A stretch of DNA of 28,544 nt from a virus: positions 1 through 28,544 of the IMG/VR virus record IMGVR_UViG_3300045952_000261; one strand, given 5' to 3'. Positions 7,376-15,049 of this stretch are shown here, piece by piece; the stretch's first letter is position 1, and every line of letters starts with the position of its first letter. The notes beneath the pieces are model-generated. The model was not told the DNA's origin. It worked only from the letters and a program-made list of their open reading frames with translations, and searched no databases. The translations under genes and the position numbers were made by a program.

Positions 7376-7451
7376 AATGAGAGGCTTTGTTTGTGCTGCA
7401 AATCATATGCTTCACATAGTACCGCATTGGTACGCTTTCCATCCTCTCATT
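7376..7451 (-). ncRNA. Candidate structured non-coding RNA unit E
   Basis: A 9-bp perfect inverted repeat encloses the unit: minus strand AATGAGAGG at its start (7443-7451) and CCTCTCATT at its end (7376-7384), followed by TTC. Inside, GTACC/GGTAC (7419-7433) makes a hairpin and the rest has no long reading frame. The left arm of the repeat begins inside the TATAAT of element copy 3. The unit resembles those at 19053, 19163 and 19801 in design but not in internal sequence. Existence as a discrete RNA is inferred. Confidence 0.5.
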
Positions 7452-7472
7452 ATAGGCGTTGTAGATCCTGCG
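7448..7472 (-). promoter_or_regulatory. 25-bp promoter-like element, copy 3
   Basis: Minus strand: CGCA, GGATCT, ACAAC, GCC, TATAAT, G. It overlaps the start of non-coding unit E and lies directly behind the stop of the 26-residue membrane peptide. Confidence 0.75.
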
Positions 7473-7474
7473 GC

Positions 7475-7555
7475 TCACCAAATCTTGATGGTGATGAGCA
7501 CAGCCATGACGGCTGTTACGCAGTTTGCCAGCGTATTGAGATTGATGTTTTCCAT
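7475..7555 (-). CDS. 26-residue membrane peptide
   Basis: A very short frame: MENINLNTLANC followed by VTAVMAVLITIKIW, one minimal hydrophobic helix. It has a Shine-Dalgarno (AAGGGGGTG) and starts 9 nt after the stop of the oxygenase gene, so it is probably co-translated. Other short membrane peptides occur in this genome (18931-19014). Too short for family assignment; reality rests on the ribosome site, spacing and hydrophobicity. Confidence 0.55.
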   Translation of the reverse strand: MENINLNTLANCVTAVMAVLITIKIW

Positions 7556-7564
7556 TTCACCCCC

Positions 7565-8140
7565 TTACTTGAAAGAGGGCCCCCACCAACCCATGTTGAT
7601 GGTCTGCCTGCAACCCTTCGTTACGGTCAAGACCTCATGAAGAATCCAGGAAGGGAACACCACGATCGTCCCCTGTGTTCGAGGAATATCGTAGTACTCC
7701 GGCCATGGAAGCACACGGAGCAGCCCTCCTGTGTAGGCAGTCGAGTCTGACAGAATCGCTACTGCTGTCAGCTTTCGGCTCTGCCCAGGTGTGGCATCCG
7801 TATGCATTCTGTAAGCGTCACCAGGCAGATATGTCTGCATGTATGCGCTTACCGAATTGAGTTGGAATTGGAAGTACTTCTCGTTTACCGCTCTTCCGAA
7901 GTGCATGATCGGAATAAGCGAGTTTGGCATCACCTCATCTGGCTCTCTGGTGGTCGCATCACAACCTGGGAATTTGTGTGGCTTGATCTCTGTCATGTCA
8001 GAGATGATTGCTTGACACTGTTCCTTGTCCAAGACAAACTCACGGTACACCGCCCAGGGCATCATGCTTGGAATCATGTGCTCTGGTGTGGCCTCGAATG
8101 CCTGTTGTAGGCGCTTCTCTGAAGGAATTACTACATCCAT
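7565..8140 (-). CDS. 2-oxoglutarate/Fe(II)-dependent oxygenase (prolyl-hydroxylase-like)
   Basis: A 191-residue protein with the double-stranded beta-helix signature of PKHD/P4H-type dioxygenases: iron ligands His113-x-Asp115 (YRMHTDAT) and His168 (ILHEV), and the 2-oxoglutarate-binding Arg178 (CRQTINMGWWG). The TAVAILSD, TGGLLRVL and GTIVVFPSWILHEV strands have the expected order. Such enzymes hydroxylate protein side chains or, in some phages, modify nucleobases; the substrate here is unknown. The ATG at 8140 has an AAGGAG upstream. It is placed in the accessory region beside a secreted protein and a membrane peptide, not within the replication genes. Confidence 0.85.
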   Translation of the reverse strand: MDVVIPSEKRLQQAFEATPEHMIPSMMPWAVYREFVLDKEQCQAIISDMTEIKPHKFPGCDATTREPDEVMPNSLIPIMHFGRAVNEKYFQFQLNSVSAYMQTYLPGDAYRMHTDATPGQSRKLTAVAILSDSTAYTGGLLRVLPWPEYYDIPRTQGTIVVFPSWILHEVLTVTKGCRQTINMGWWGPSFK

Positions 8141-8255
8141 TGGTTCTCCTTAGTGCGATCAGGGTGGCCTGACAGGGGGGCGGTACCCTTGCAGACTGTA
8201 AGCGCATGTGCCCCACCGGCGGGAGGTGCGGACACACTACTTAGCACCCAAATCG

Positions 8256-8414
8256 TCAGTAGGTCAGGGTTCCGTTGCGGATCCCCTCCCCGAGCTGCAC
8301 CTTGTCCTCCGAGGTGAGCGAGGTGATGGCCTCTCGGGCCTCCATCCCCTTCAACTCGAAGAACTTGGCGATCAAGACCGCGTCACTCGTCTGCTTGGTT
8401 GCGGTGTCCGTCAT
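8256..8414 (-). CDS. Small hypothetical protein
   Basis: A 52-residue protein beginning MTDTATKQTSDAVLIAKFFE and ending RNGTLTY. The central LIAKFFELKGMEAREAITSLTSEDKVQLGEGI reads as two helices, reminiscent of small phage helical proteins, but no family is recognised. The start at 8414 has an AAGGAAAG upstream, and the gene begins shortly after the stop of the secreted-protein gene (8428), suggesting co-transcription. Confidence 0.65.
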   Translation of the reverse strand: MTDTATKQTSDAVLIAKFFELKGMEAREAITSLTSEDKVQLGEGIRNGTLTY

Positions 8415-8427
8415 TACCTGTCTTTCC

Positions 8428-9354
8428 TTATCTGGTTGGTGGCAGGAGTTGTGGTGTCGGGACGACGGTTGTCGTCGTGGTGGGTGGGTTCTCGGGGCTG
8501 GCACATGCAGCCGTTGCTGGTGGGTATTCGACGAAGCCCACAACCGAAGGGTTGAAGAAAGCGTCGATGGTCAGACCCTCTCGAAGGATCTCGTCTGTTG
8601 GGTCTTCCTCCCAAATACCGTCCTCGTTCAAGATCCAGCCAGGCCAATCGGGTGGATTGACTGAAGCTCCAGGCCAGATGAACTGTCCTGATAGCGGTTG
8701 GTTCTCCAGAACCTGCACGACATTCCCATTGGCATCCAACAAGGTGATCGTCACGCCGTTAGTAGGCTGCGGGCGGTTCTCCACCTCGAGGGAATATGAG
8801 ATGAATGGGAAGTCATTGACACAGATCGGCCCAAGGAACGTGAATGCGAATCGCTCAGGCAGAGTCGTAGTCGTGCTCTCCGGGACCGTGGTCGACGACG
8901 TCGTCGATGAGCTTGTGGAGCTGCTCGTCGTGGAGGACGTCTCCGGGACGCTGCTTGTCGTCTGCGGGACGCTCGATGAGGAAGTGGTGGATGGGGTCGT
9001 AGAGGTACTGCTTGTGCTTGTCGTGGACGACGAGGTGGTCGTCGTGGTGCTCGATGTCGTAGATGACGTTGTCGTTGTCGACGTTGTCGTTGTCGACGTG
9101 TCTTCCGGTTTGCATGCTCCCAAGTAGTCCTGTTCATGCCCCGCTCGGGGCGTTCCGTTCTCGAAGAAATGCCCTGCTGGGCCGAAGGCTGCCGGATATC
9201 CCACAGTGATGGTGTTGTAGTGGGTCGTTCCGTCAAGGCCGGCTGCGTGGCACAGTGTCACTTGCTCTTGCCCATCAGCCAACACCACTCGTGCGGCGAA
9301 GATGATGGAGATGAGAAGAACAAGGATCACCGAGATTGGTGGTACTTTCTTCAT
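8428..9354 (-). CDS. Secreted Ser/Thr-rich two-domain protein
   Basis: A 308-residue protein predicted to be exported. Residues 1-26 form a signal peptide (KK, then ISVILVLLISIIFAARVVLA). Residues 30-80 contain TLCHAAG...ITVGYPA...GPAGH...GHEQDYLG, resembling a Cys-His domain (xxCHATG...) found in exported actinobacterial proteins. About residues 86-168 are almost pure Ser/Thr with a few Pro, a likely extended or glycosylated stalk. A C-terminal beta-rich domain with Cys residues follows, then a Thr/Pro-rich tail. No LPXTG or lipobox is seen. The start overlaps the upstream stop (ATGA). It may decorate the infected cell surface or the virion; neither is proven. Confidence 0.8.
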   Translation of the reverse strand: MKKVPPISVILVLLISIIFAARVVLADGQEQVTLCHAAGLDGTTHYNTITVGYPAAFGPAGHFFENGTPRAGHEQDYLGACKPEDTSTTTTSTTTTSSTTSSTTTTTSSSTTSTSSTSTTPSTTSSSSVPQTTSSVPETSSTTSSSTSSSTTSSTTVPESTTTTLPERFAFTFLGPICVNDFPFISYSLEVENRPQPTNGVTITLLDANGNVVQVLENQPLSGQFIWPGASVNPPDWPGWILNEDGIWEEDPTDEILREGLTIDAFFNPSVVGFVEYPPATAACASPENPPTTTTTVVPTPQLLPPTR

Positions 9355-9698
9355 TCAGTGTTCCCTTCTGGGGTCTCGCCATCACTCTTTAGGAATTCCA
9401 CCCAAGTGGTGATGTTTGGTCCGTTCTCCACGAATTGCTCCATGAAGACCTTGCGGCTGTAGCAACGAATATGGTCGCCCATCCGAGTTAGGAAGAACCC
9501 AGGGTAGACCTTGAAGATGTTGGGAACCAGATGACGATCGACAGAAATGAATGGCGTGCCATCCTCCTTCGATCTAAGCTCTCCAACGTAGTTCGCCAAG
9601 ACTGTCTTGACGTACTCCGCCACTTCAGCGATGTTTTCCTCTGTCACTTCGATGGCCTCCACAACGAAAGGCCGCCGAACGAACTCGGTGAATTGCAT
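9351..9698 (-). CDS. Conserved small phage protein, function unknown
   Basis: A 115-residue soluble protein starting MQFTEFVRRPFVVEAIEVTE. The FVVEAIEVTEENI...VDRHLVPNIFKVYPGFFLTRMGDHIRCYS pattern is one I recognise from phage hypothetical proteins; no function is known to me. The gene is coupled to the secreted-protein gene by an ATGA overlap and has a GAGGAG ribosome site. No membrane segment or catalytic motif is visible. Confidence 0.75.
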   Translation of the reverse strand: MQFTEFVRRPFVVEAIEVTEENIAEVAEYVKTVLANYVGELRSKEDGTPFISVDRHLVPNIFKVYPGFFLTRMGDHIRCYSRKVFMEQFVENGPNITTWVEFLKSDGETPEGNTE

Positions 9699-9731
9699 GA
9701 TTACTCCTCGTTTAGTTGAATTCGGTTGTTG

Positions 9732-10286
9732 TTACTCGTCGACCACGGGGGACAACTCGGCGATTGCTTTGTTACCCCACATGCATGTTTCCTCGAGGTG
9801 CGTCAGGGCAAGGCTCTTGGCCCGACCCTCTGGCAGAATGGAATCGAGAGCTCGTCCGAGCTCCATGCACTGCTGCCGCCACAGCTGATGCGCATGTGCA
9901 GCACTGTCACCGGCTGGCTTGTGGTAGCCCATCCGGTGTCGGATCTCCATCGGCCCAAATGTCGTGTAGTCACGCATTGTGTCGTATGGTCCGATCGTGT
10001 TGTCTTCCAGCTCGTCGTACTCAGCCATGAATGTGATCTCCTCGGTGATCGTGACTGTTGTTTCCTCGACAACTTCTCCTGCGAGAAATTCTCGGATGAT
10101 GCGAATGGCGCATTCCACTGCGCCCTCAGACTGACTCGGCTCACCAGGCACCTCCTCCATGATGAACCGAGCCAGCTTTTCGATTTGCGTCTCTGCGGTG
10201 GAATATGGATTCGTGTCTTCGAGACTCCAATCGTACGATCGGCTTGTTGCCTCTCGAATCCCGTCATGGCGACGAGGTTCACTCAT
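9732..10286 (-). CDS. Protein with C-terminal Acb2/Tad1-like hairpin domain
   Basis: A 184-residue protein in two parts. Residues 25-70 (KLARFIMEEVPGEPSQSEGAVECAI...) form a helical region seen in other actinophage proteins. Residues about 116-178 (RHRMGYHKP...LWRQQCMELGRALDSILPEG-RAKSLALTHLEETCMWGNKAIA) match the two-helix Acb2/Tad1 hairpin pattern: an xxYHxP entry, a helix with LA/LG, P-x-x-R-x-K-S-x-A-L and LEExxMWxNxAIA. Known Acb2/Tad1 proteins form oligomers that sequester cyclic oligonucleotide or ADP-ribose signals of CBASS and Thoeris defence. Function here is inferred; some phage proteins carry this domain without a tested role. It overlaps the SSB gene by 8 nt. Confidence 0.65.
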   Translation of the reverse strand: MSEPRRHDGIREATSRSYDWSLEDTNPYSTAETQIEKLARFIMEEVPGEPSQSEGAVECAIRIIREFLAGEVVEETTVTITEEITFMAEYDELEDNTIGPYDTMRDYTTFGPMEIRHRMGYHKPAGDSAAHAHQLWRQQCMELGRALDSILPEGRAKSLALTHLEETCMWGNKAIAELSPVVDE

Positions 10287-10755
10287 TCGCCATGTCTCCG
10301 TCTGCGACGGCGTACTTCAGCTCCAGGTCGTCCTCCTCGATGGTGACGAACATGGTCTGGAGATACGCCTTGATTCCCGTCTTCCCGTTGACCTCCCAGC
10401 TGTGGGAGCGGATGATGAGATCGACGAGTGCGATGTCGGCATAGTCGAGCACTTCCACCGTGGACTCATCCAAGATGGTGCGTGCTGTGGACGTGATCAT
10501 CGTGATGCGAGGTGGGCGAATATCGAATCGCACAGCCACCTGGATGATGGGACGATCCGGATCTCCCTCCTCTCGAGCGTCCAGGAGACGGACATTCCAT
10601 CCGTCCGCAACCATCTGGTCCGCCAACTCCTGTGGCAAGACCACGGAGAAATGGCGCTGTCCCGCCTGGTTGTACTTCCCCTCCTTCCCTGAGAAGTTGG
10701 GGAAGATGATCTCTGCATCTTCGATCTTGACTGTCATGACGTCTTCACGAGGCAT
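10279..10755 (-). CDS. Phage single-stranded DNA-binding protein
   Basis: A 158-residue protein of a phage SSB type: IIFPNFSGKEGKYNQAGQRHFSVVL near residue 16, then WNVRLLDARE...IIQVAVRFDIRPPRITMIT, and a closing YADIALVDLIIRSHSWEVNGKTGIKAYLQTMFVTI with an acidic tail end. The fold is expected to be an OB-like barrel coating single-stranded DNA during replication. It starts 4 nt after the stop of the polymerase fusion, sharing the message. An internal Met at residue 7 is an alternative start, but the first ATG has the better-spaced GGAAAGG. Confidence 0.8.
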   Translation of the reverse strand: MPREDVMTVKIEDAEIIFPNFSGKEGKYNQAGQRHFSVVLPQELADQMVADGWNVRLLDAREEGDPDRPIIQVAVRFDIRPPRITMITSTARTILDESTVEVLDYADIALVDLIIRSHSWEVNGKTGIKAYLQTMFVTIEEDDLELKYAVADGDMANE

Positions 10756-10758
10756 GGC

Positions 10759-13700
10759 TTACCTTTCCACGAATTGTTCGTAAGAGCCGTAGTTGTTGAT
10801 GGCATCGAGAGCTCGCTGCCTGAGGTGTTCGAAATATGAGTAGTCGACATTGAGGGCATTGTTGTCCTTACGGAACTGTGCAACCTCACGCTGCACCCAC
10901 GAATATCCCTTCGTGCCAGCCACTGCATACTGTTTGTCGTCCTTGACTCGCCAGAGTTGACCTCCGCCGTCGAGAACTGGAACAAAGCTGCCGGTGCGTC
11001 CGACATGGACCATCATGGTTCCTCCATCCACAGGATCTGCGATCTCGAGGTACATGAGCCCAACCGTGACGCTCCTCGTCTCACAGAGATCGTCGAACTC
11101 GATCTCCTCGTGACTGAACAGCTGCTTGAAGACGTATGGATGTTGGAACTGTGAGCCAACCGCTGTCCACTTGTCGCCCTCTCGAGCAATATAGACAGCA
11201 TCATTGACAAGACAGAACTTGTCGTACACACCTTCGAGCTCGAACTCATAGCCGTACTCAGCACCGAAGCCAACGACAAAGTCGATGATCTCCTGTGTCG
11301 CATGAGGGATCTTGATCGAGTCGGTCTTGATGTGAGCTACGGTGAACCCACGATCCTGAACCGCCTGTCTCAGATCGATCATGAAGAGCGCGCCTCGTTT
11401 GGCAACAATGTTGTCCTTATTACGGTTATCCCGAAACGAGTTCTCAAATCGAGCGCTAGTGAGTCCATAGACGATGTTGATGACGATCTTGAGTGCGTAC
11501 GATAGAGCCGCAACACTTTCAGACCGGTCTTCAGCGTCAACCAGATGCTTGGCGAGTCGACCGCCAAGGAGACTACGGGCGTTCTCGTAGTCCTTGCGCT
11601 TAATTGCCAAGCGCGCTTCTTTGAGGGCTGAGAAGTTGGCTGTGTAATCTCCGAAGAGATTAAGCCGTTCGATACTCGTCGGATGCATACTCGCCACATC
11701 CAGAACGGTAACTTCCTCGTATATGCCTGGTTCGGCATACACATAACCCCCCTCACCGACGATTTCTCCATGGTACGTGCTTTCCTTTCCATCAAATTGG
11801 TACCCTGGGAATTGCTGTGTGAGATCCGTGTAGATGAACTTGGCCTGTGGGTGCTTGTCATCTCCAAATATGATCCGAGCTGTGTGCTGCTGCGTCGTGT
11901 GATTGACCGTGAGGCCCGAAATATCCGCAAGGATCTCTCGTGCCACGAAGTCTTGACGACGTGATTCGAACACTGCTTCCGTCGAGAGCACATCGTTGCT
12001 GCAATACTCGATGACCTGAGGCCACTTCTCTACTGGGACCGGTTGGTCCCAAGCCAAGTCGAGCTCCATGTGATGGATGCCCAACTCGATCTGGAACTTC
12101 TTGAGTCCTTGCTTCTTCGAACTGAAGTCGAAAATATCCGTGTAGGACAGATTGTACGCTTCACCGAAGAGTGCACTTGACTTGTCTGCGATCAAGTCCT
12201 GACTGAGCTGGTACAAGCGAGCGTTGTCGTAGCCCAAATACCGACCATAGAGAATATGGTTGTCGTAGCGACGGTTGTTGAACCCGATCAACTTGAGATT
12301 GAAGAGAGGCTCAATCTCCTGTGCCGACGGATTCACCATCTTCGCAACTGGTCCACCCTCTGGTTTCCAACACACCACGAAGAGGTTTGGGTAAACCTCC
12401 ACATCGAAGAACACCAACGGACTGCCGTCTTCGGTTGACGGCGCAGGCATGTCGTTCTTACCGACGAATTTCATCGTCTGCACGATCTTGATGCAGTCCA
12501 TGGAATGGTGCGAACTCTTGGCTGCAAACGCCAGAATCTTCGGGCGCATGTCCAAGATGTTGTAGCTCAGACCTGAGTCGTAAGCCTCTTCGAGAATATG
12601 GTGGATGAAGTCCACGGATGGCTTGGTACCTGGATGGATCTCCTTACGGAGGTTCCTCTCAATGAGTTCACGAAGAGCCTTCTCACTCTTCATGCTCTTT
12701 TCTTCGATCACTTTGCGCTCCTTCTTCGGAAGCCCAGAACTGATCTCGGCGATGTCGAGATCGTTGCATTTCGTGAGCTTTCTACGAAGCGACTGATCAC
12801 CAAGGAGAGTCTTCACCTCAATGCCTACGTCGTAGACGCTTGCCAGCTCATGGACATCCCCAGTGTAAATATAGTGTAGGTGTACACCGAATCCACTCTG
12901 GGAGAGTTCTGTGTATGTCGGAGGCCACTTGGCTGCCTCCGCCAGGTTCTGCTCGAGGTCCTTTTCCCCGTTCTCGTCGACCAAGTCGAAGTCGATCACA
13001 ATATGGTTCTCAGGAACCTTGACCCAGTGAAGCTGTGTGGTGTCAAGATCTTCAAGAACCGTTGTGCATTGAGCCCACCTGTATCCAGGGAACCCACTGT
13101 CCTTTGCGTACTGAGCCGGTGCACTGGCGTAGCCACCGTTGAAGACGGACTCGCCTTCGAAGTCATGCAGCTCGATGGAATATGGCGGAAGATGGACCAG
13201 TTGTGGCTTCATCTTGAACACGTCCTTGTATCCACTGAACCAATTCCGGTGACGCTCACCTTCGATGGTTGCTCGTTCCTCGACATGGTCGAAGTAGTTC
13301 TCGAGCTCAGCACGGAATTTGTACATGGGCCAGCGACTGACGCCGGACTCCTCGCAGTACTGCTTGTACATCTCCCATGCCTGCTTCAACGACACACCGT
13401 CCTGAGACCTGAACACGTCGTGACAAGACTCAACGTAGTTGAAGAAGAAGTCAGTCTGGTACTGCATCTTCGTCGGTGCGTAGTCGCTGTAGTAGTTGGC
13501 TCCCAACGTCTCGTAAACCTCGAGACAGTGATGCGCAATACCACCAAGCTCGAACCCGATCTTCGTGATCAAGTCGTGGTACCGACCATTCTCGATCAAA
13601 CTGCCTGACGGACTCACGTCAATCAAGCGTCGAATCACACCAGCTTTCGCATTGCGGATCTTGACAGGCTCGTTCGTTCCGATGAAGAGGAAAGCCTTAG

Positions 13701-14502
13701 GCACGATCGCCACAGGCTTGATGTACTTCTCGTTGATCGAGATCTCTTCGTGCGCCGTAATCGTATTGAGAAGCGTGTTGTCCTCGATACGAGACATGTC
13801 ACCATCGTGCTGGATTGCCACGAGTGGATTGTGCTTGAACGGTGCTGTGGCGAACGTGTTGTTCAGCCCTGTCAGATCCTTGGCATTGAATATGGTCGTG
13901 TAGCCCTCGAACAGATCCTCAATGATGTTGAGGACAGTCGACTTGCCACTACCTGGCGGACCGTAGAAGACGAGGAACTTCTGAATGTTGACCGAATCAC
14001 CAGAGACAACTGCTCCGATGGCCCATTCGATCTTCTGTCGTTCCTCTTCCACGTAGAGAGTCCCTACCAACTCCTCCCAAGCCTCGTAGCCACTTGGCTC
14101 GAGAGAATATGGCAGCCGACGAGTGGCGTAGTCTGTCTTCTTCGTCTCTGTGTTTTGGAATACCAGCTTTCCATCAAGATCCCGCCTGTTCTCAGGAAGG
14201 CTCTCGATGAATCGCTGGATCCCAACCCACATCTTGGAGTCCCAGTTACGGAGGTACTTGACCCACGTCGGTGCTCCCGTCTTCTCCTGGTACTCTCGAT
14301 TGAATCGACGAAGATCTTCGTCGATCAAACGCTGTAGGTCGTACTCATCCCTCGACCACAATCCTGTCGCTTCATCCCAGACCGCCTGGAATGAACCATG
14401 GTTGACCAAGACATCAGTGATTCGTCTGTCGATGACCCACTCAGGATATATGACGTGGGTTCCGTCTTTCTCACGAGTGACTCGAATGTCGTAGAAATCC
14501 AA
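10759..14502 (-). CDS. SF3 helicase - PrimPol primase - family B DNA polymerase fusion
   Basis: A 1247-residue single chain with three replication enzymes. Residues ~130-460: SF3/D5-type helicase with Walker A GPPGSGKS (from 181), Walker B-like LVAIQHDGD and motif C AFLFIGTNEP. Residues ~460-640: archaeo-eukaryotic primase (PrimPol) with Asp504-x-Asp506 (VIDFDL), the SGFGVHLHY motif and a third-motif candidate DIAEISSG. Residues ~690-1247: family B polymerase, with 3'-5' exonuclease motifs (FFDVEVYP, Asp700/Glu702; GFNNRRYD; YCSNDV), motif A DVASMHPTS (Asp935), motif B KIVINIVYG and motif C IKTDS (Asp1061). The start is TTG at 14502, 5 nt after AGGGAGG. All key residues are present, and the reading frame is open throughout, so this is not an assembly join visible by frameshift. 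Confidence 0.9.
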   Translation of the reverse strand: MDFYDIRVTREKDGTHVIYPEWVIDRRITDVLVNHGSFQAVWDEATGLWSRDEYDLQRLIDEDLRRFNREYQEKTGAPTWVKYLRNWDSKMWVGIQRFIESLPENRRDLDGKLVFQNTETKKTDYATRRLPYSLEPSGYEAWEELVGTLYVEEERQKIEWAIGAVVSGDSVNIQKFLVFYGPPGSGKSTVLNIIEDLFEGYTTIFNAKDLTGLNNTFATAPFKHNPLVAIQHDGDMSRIEDNTLLNTITAHEEISINEKYIKPVAIVPKAFLFIGTNEPVKIRNAKAGVIRRLIDVSPSGSLIENGRYHDLITKIGFELGGIAHHCLEVYETLGANYYSDYAPTKMQYQTDFFFNYVESCHDVFRSQDGVSLKQAWEMYKQYCEESGVSRWPMYKFRAELENYFDHVEERATIEGERHRNWFSGYKDVFKMKPQLVHLPPYSIELHDFEGESVFNGGYASAPAQYAKDSGFPGYRWAQCTTVLEDLDTTQLHWVKVPENHIVIDFDLVDENGEKDLEQNLAEAAKWPPTYTELSQSGFGVHLHYIYTGDVHELASVYDVGIEVKTLLGDQSLRRKLTKCNDLDIAEISSGLPKKERKVIEEKSMKSEKALRELIERNLRKEIHPGTKPSVDFIHHILEEAYDSGLSYNILDMRPKILAFAAKSSHHSMDCIKIVQTMKFVGKNDMPAPSTEDGSPLVFFDVEVYPNLFVVCWKPEGGPVAKMVNPSAQEIEPLFNLKLIGFNNRRYDNHILYGRYLGYDNARLYQLSQDLIADKSSALFGEAYNLSYTDIFDFSSKKQGLKKFQIELGIHHMELDLAWDQPVPVEKWPQVIEYCSNDVLSTEAVFESRRQDFVAREILADISGLTVNHTTQQHTARIIFGDDKHPQAKFIYTDLTQQFPGYQFDGKESTYHGEIVGEGGYVYAEPGIYEEVTVLDVASMHPTSIERLNLFGDYTANFSALKEARLAIKRKDYENARSLLGGRLAKHLVDAEDRSESVAALSYALKIVINIVYGLTSARFENSFRDNRNKDNIVAKRGALFMIDLRQAVQDRGFTVAHIKTDSIKIPHATQEIIDFVVGFGAEYGYEFELEGVYDKFCLVNDAVYIAREGDKWTAVGSQFQHPYVFKQLFSHEEIEFDDLCETRSVTVGLMYLEIADPVDGGTMMVHVGRTGSFVPVLDGGGQLWRVKDDKQYAVAGTKGYSWVQREVAQFRKDNNALNVDYSYFEHLRQRALDAINNYGSYEQFVER

Positions 14503-14515
14503 CGGAACCTCCCTT

Positions 14516-15046
14516 CTAGCCTGTTTGTTCTTGGTCTTCCAAATATGCGAAGAACTGATACCAGATCTGCATCGCTCGTAGGTCGTACTTGTGCGTGGTC
14601 AAAGGGAACAAACCTCCGTTGCCGAGTTCGTCGTATTCTCTCCAAACGAATTTGTAGAGAATATCATCAACCTCGTCTAGGTTGAATCGTGCGTCGTTGT
14701 GCTCGGCTAGATGCAAGTTCCCCAAGAACTCCCAAAACCAGACACTGATGGATCGTCTTACTTGAAAGTCCGCCCGACGAGCAAAAGCGATAAGCACCTC
14801 GAATACAGAGCATCCGAAGTGTCGCCATTCCTCATCGGGTTCGAACCCTGACTCAAGCAAGAACTCATCTCTGAGATCTAGTCCGTCTGCTGCTCTGCTG
14901 TCATCGCCAACAACCAACCATACGAATTCTGTCTCATACAATCGTCGGAACAACTTCCAGTAAGTAGTAGACGGACTATGGACCTCAAGATATAGGACTT
15001 TTGCGCAGAGCCAGTTGAAGTAGATGTGTTCAAGAGGCTCTTCCAT
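14516..15046 (-). CDS. Conserved phage protein of the core block, function unknown
   Basis: A 176-residue soluble, Trp/Phe-rich protein. Its YWKLFRRLYETEFVWLVVGDDSRAADG start, the GCSVFEVLIAFARRADFQ middle and the WFWEFLGNL...FVWREYDELGNGGLFPLT end are patterns I recognise as conserved in phages, always without known function. It begins just after the 15050-15826 gene and ends just before the replication fusion, whose TTG start follows within 14 nt. The GGAG ribosome site lies in the end of the preceding gene. Confidence 0.75.
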   Translation of the reverse strand: MEEPLEHIYFNWLCAKVLYLEVHSPSTTYWKLFRRLYETEFVWLVVGDDSRAADGLDLRDEFLLESGFEPDEEWRHFGCSVFEVLIAFARRADFQVRRSISVWFWEFLGNLHLAEHNDARFNLDEVDDILYKFVWREYDELGNGGLFPLTTHKYDLRAMQIWYQFFAYLEDQEQTG

Positions 15047-15049
15047 GAG

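Noticed and set aside
8399-9127. 242-residue plus-strand open frame rich in Val and Asp
   Set aside because: It is the antisense of the Ser/Thr-repeat region of the secreted protein; low-complexity codons keep the opposite frame open. The minus-strand gene has a signal peptide, ribosome coupling and domain structure.
10759-14502. Several long plus-strand frames across the replication gene (for example 12880-13608, 13750-14337)
   Set aside because: They lack ribosome sites and domain similarity, while the minus strand carries all catalytic motifs in one frame.
10759-14502. Assembly artefact joining separate helicase and polymerase genes
   Set aside because: No frameshift, stop or duplicated sequence at either domain border; codon style is uniform and the frame is open throughout. 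Read-level confirmation is still not possible here.
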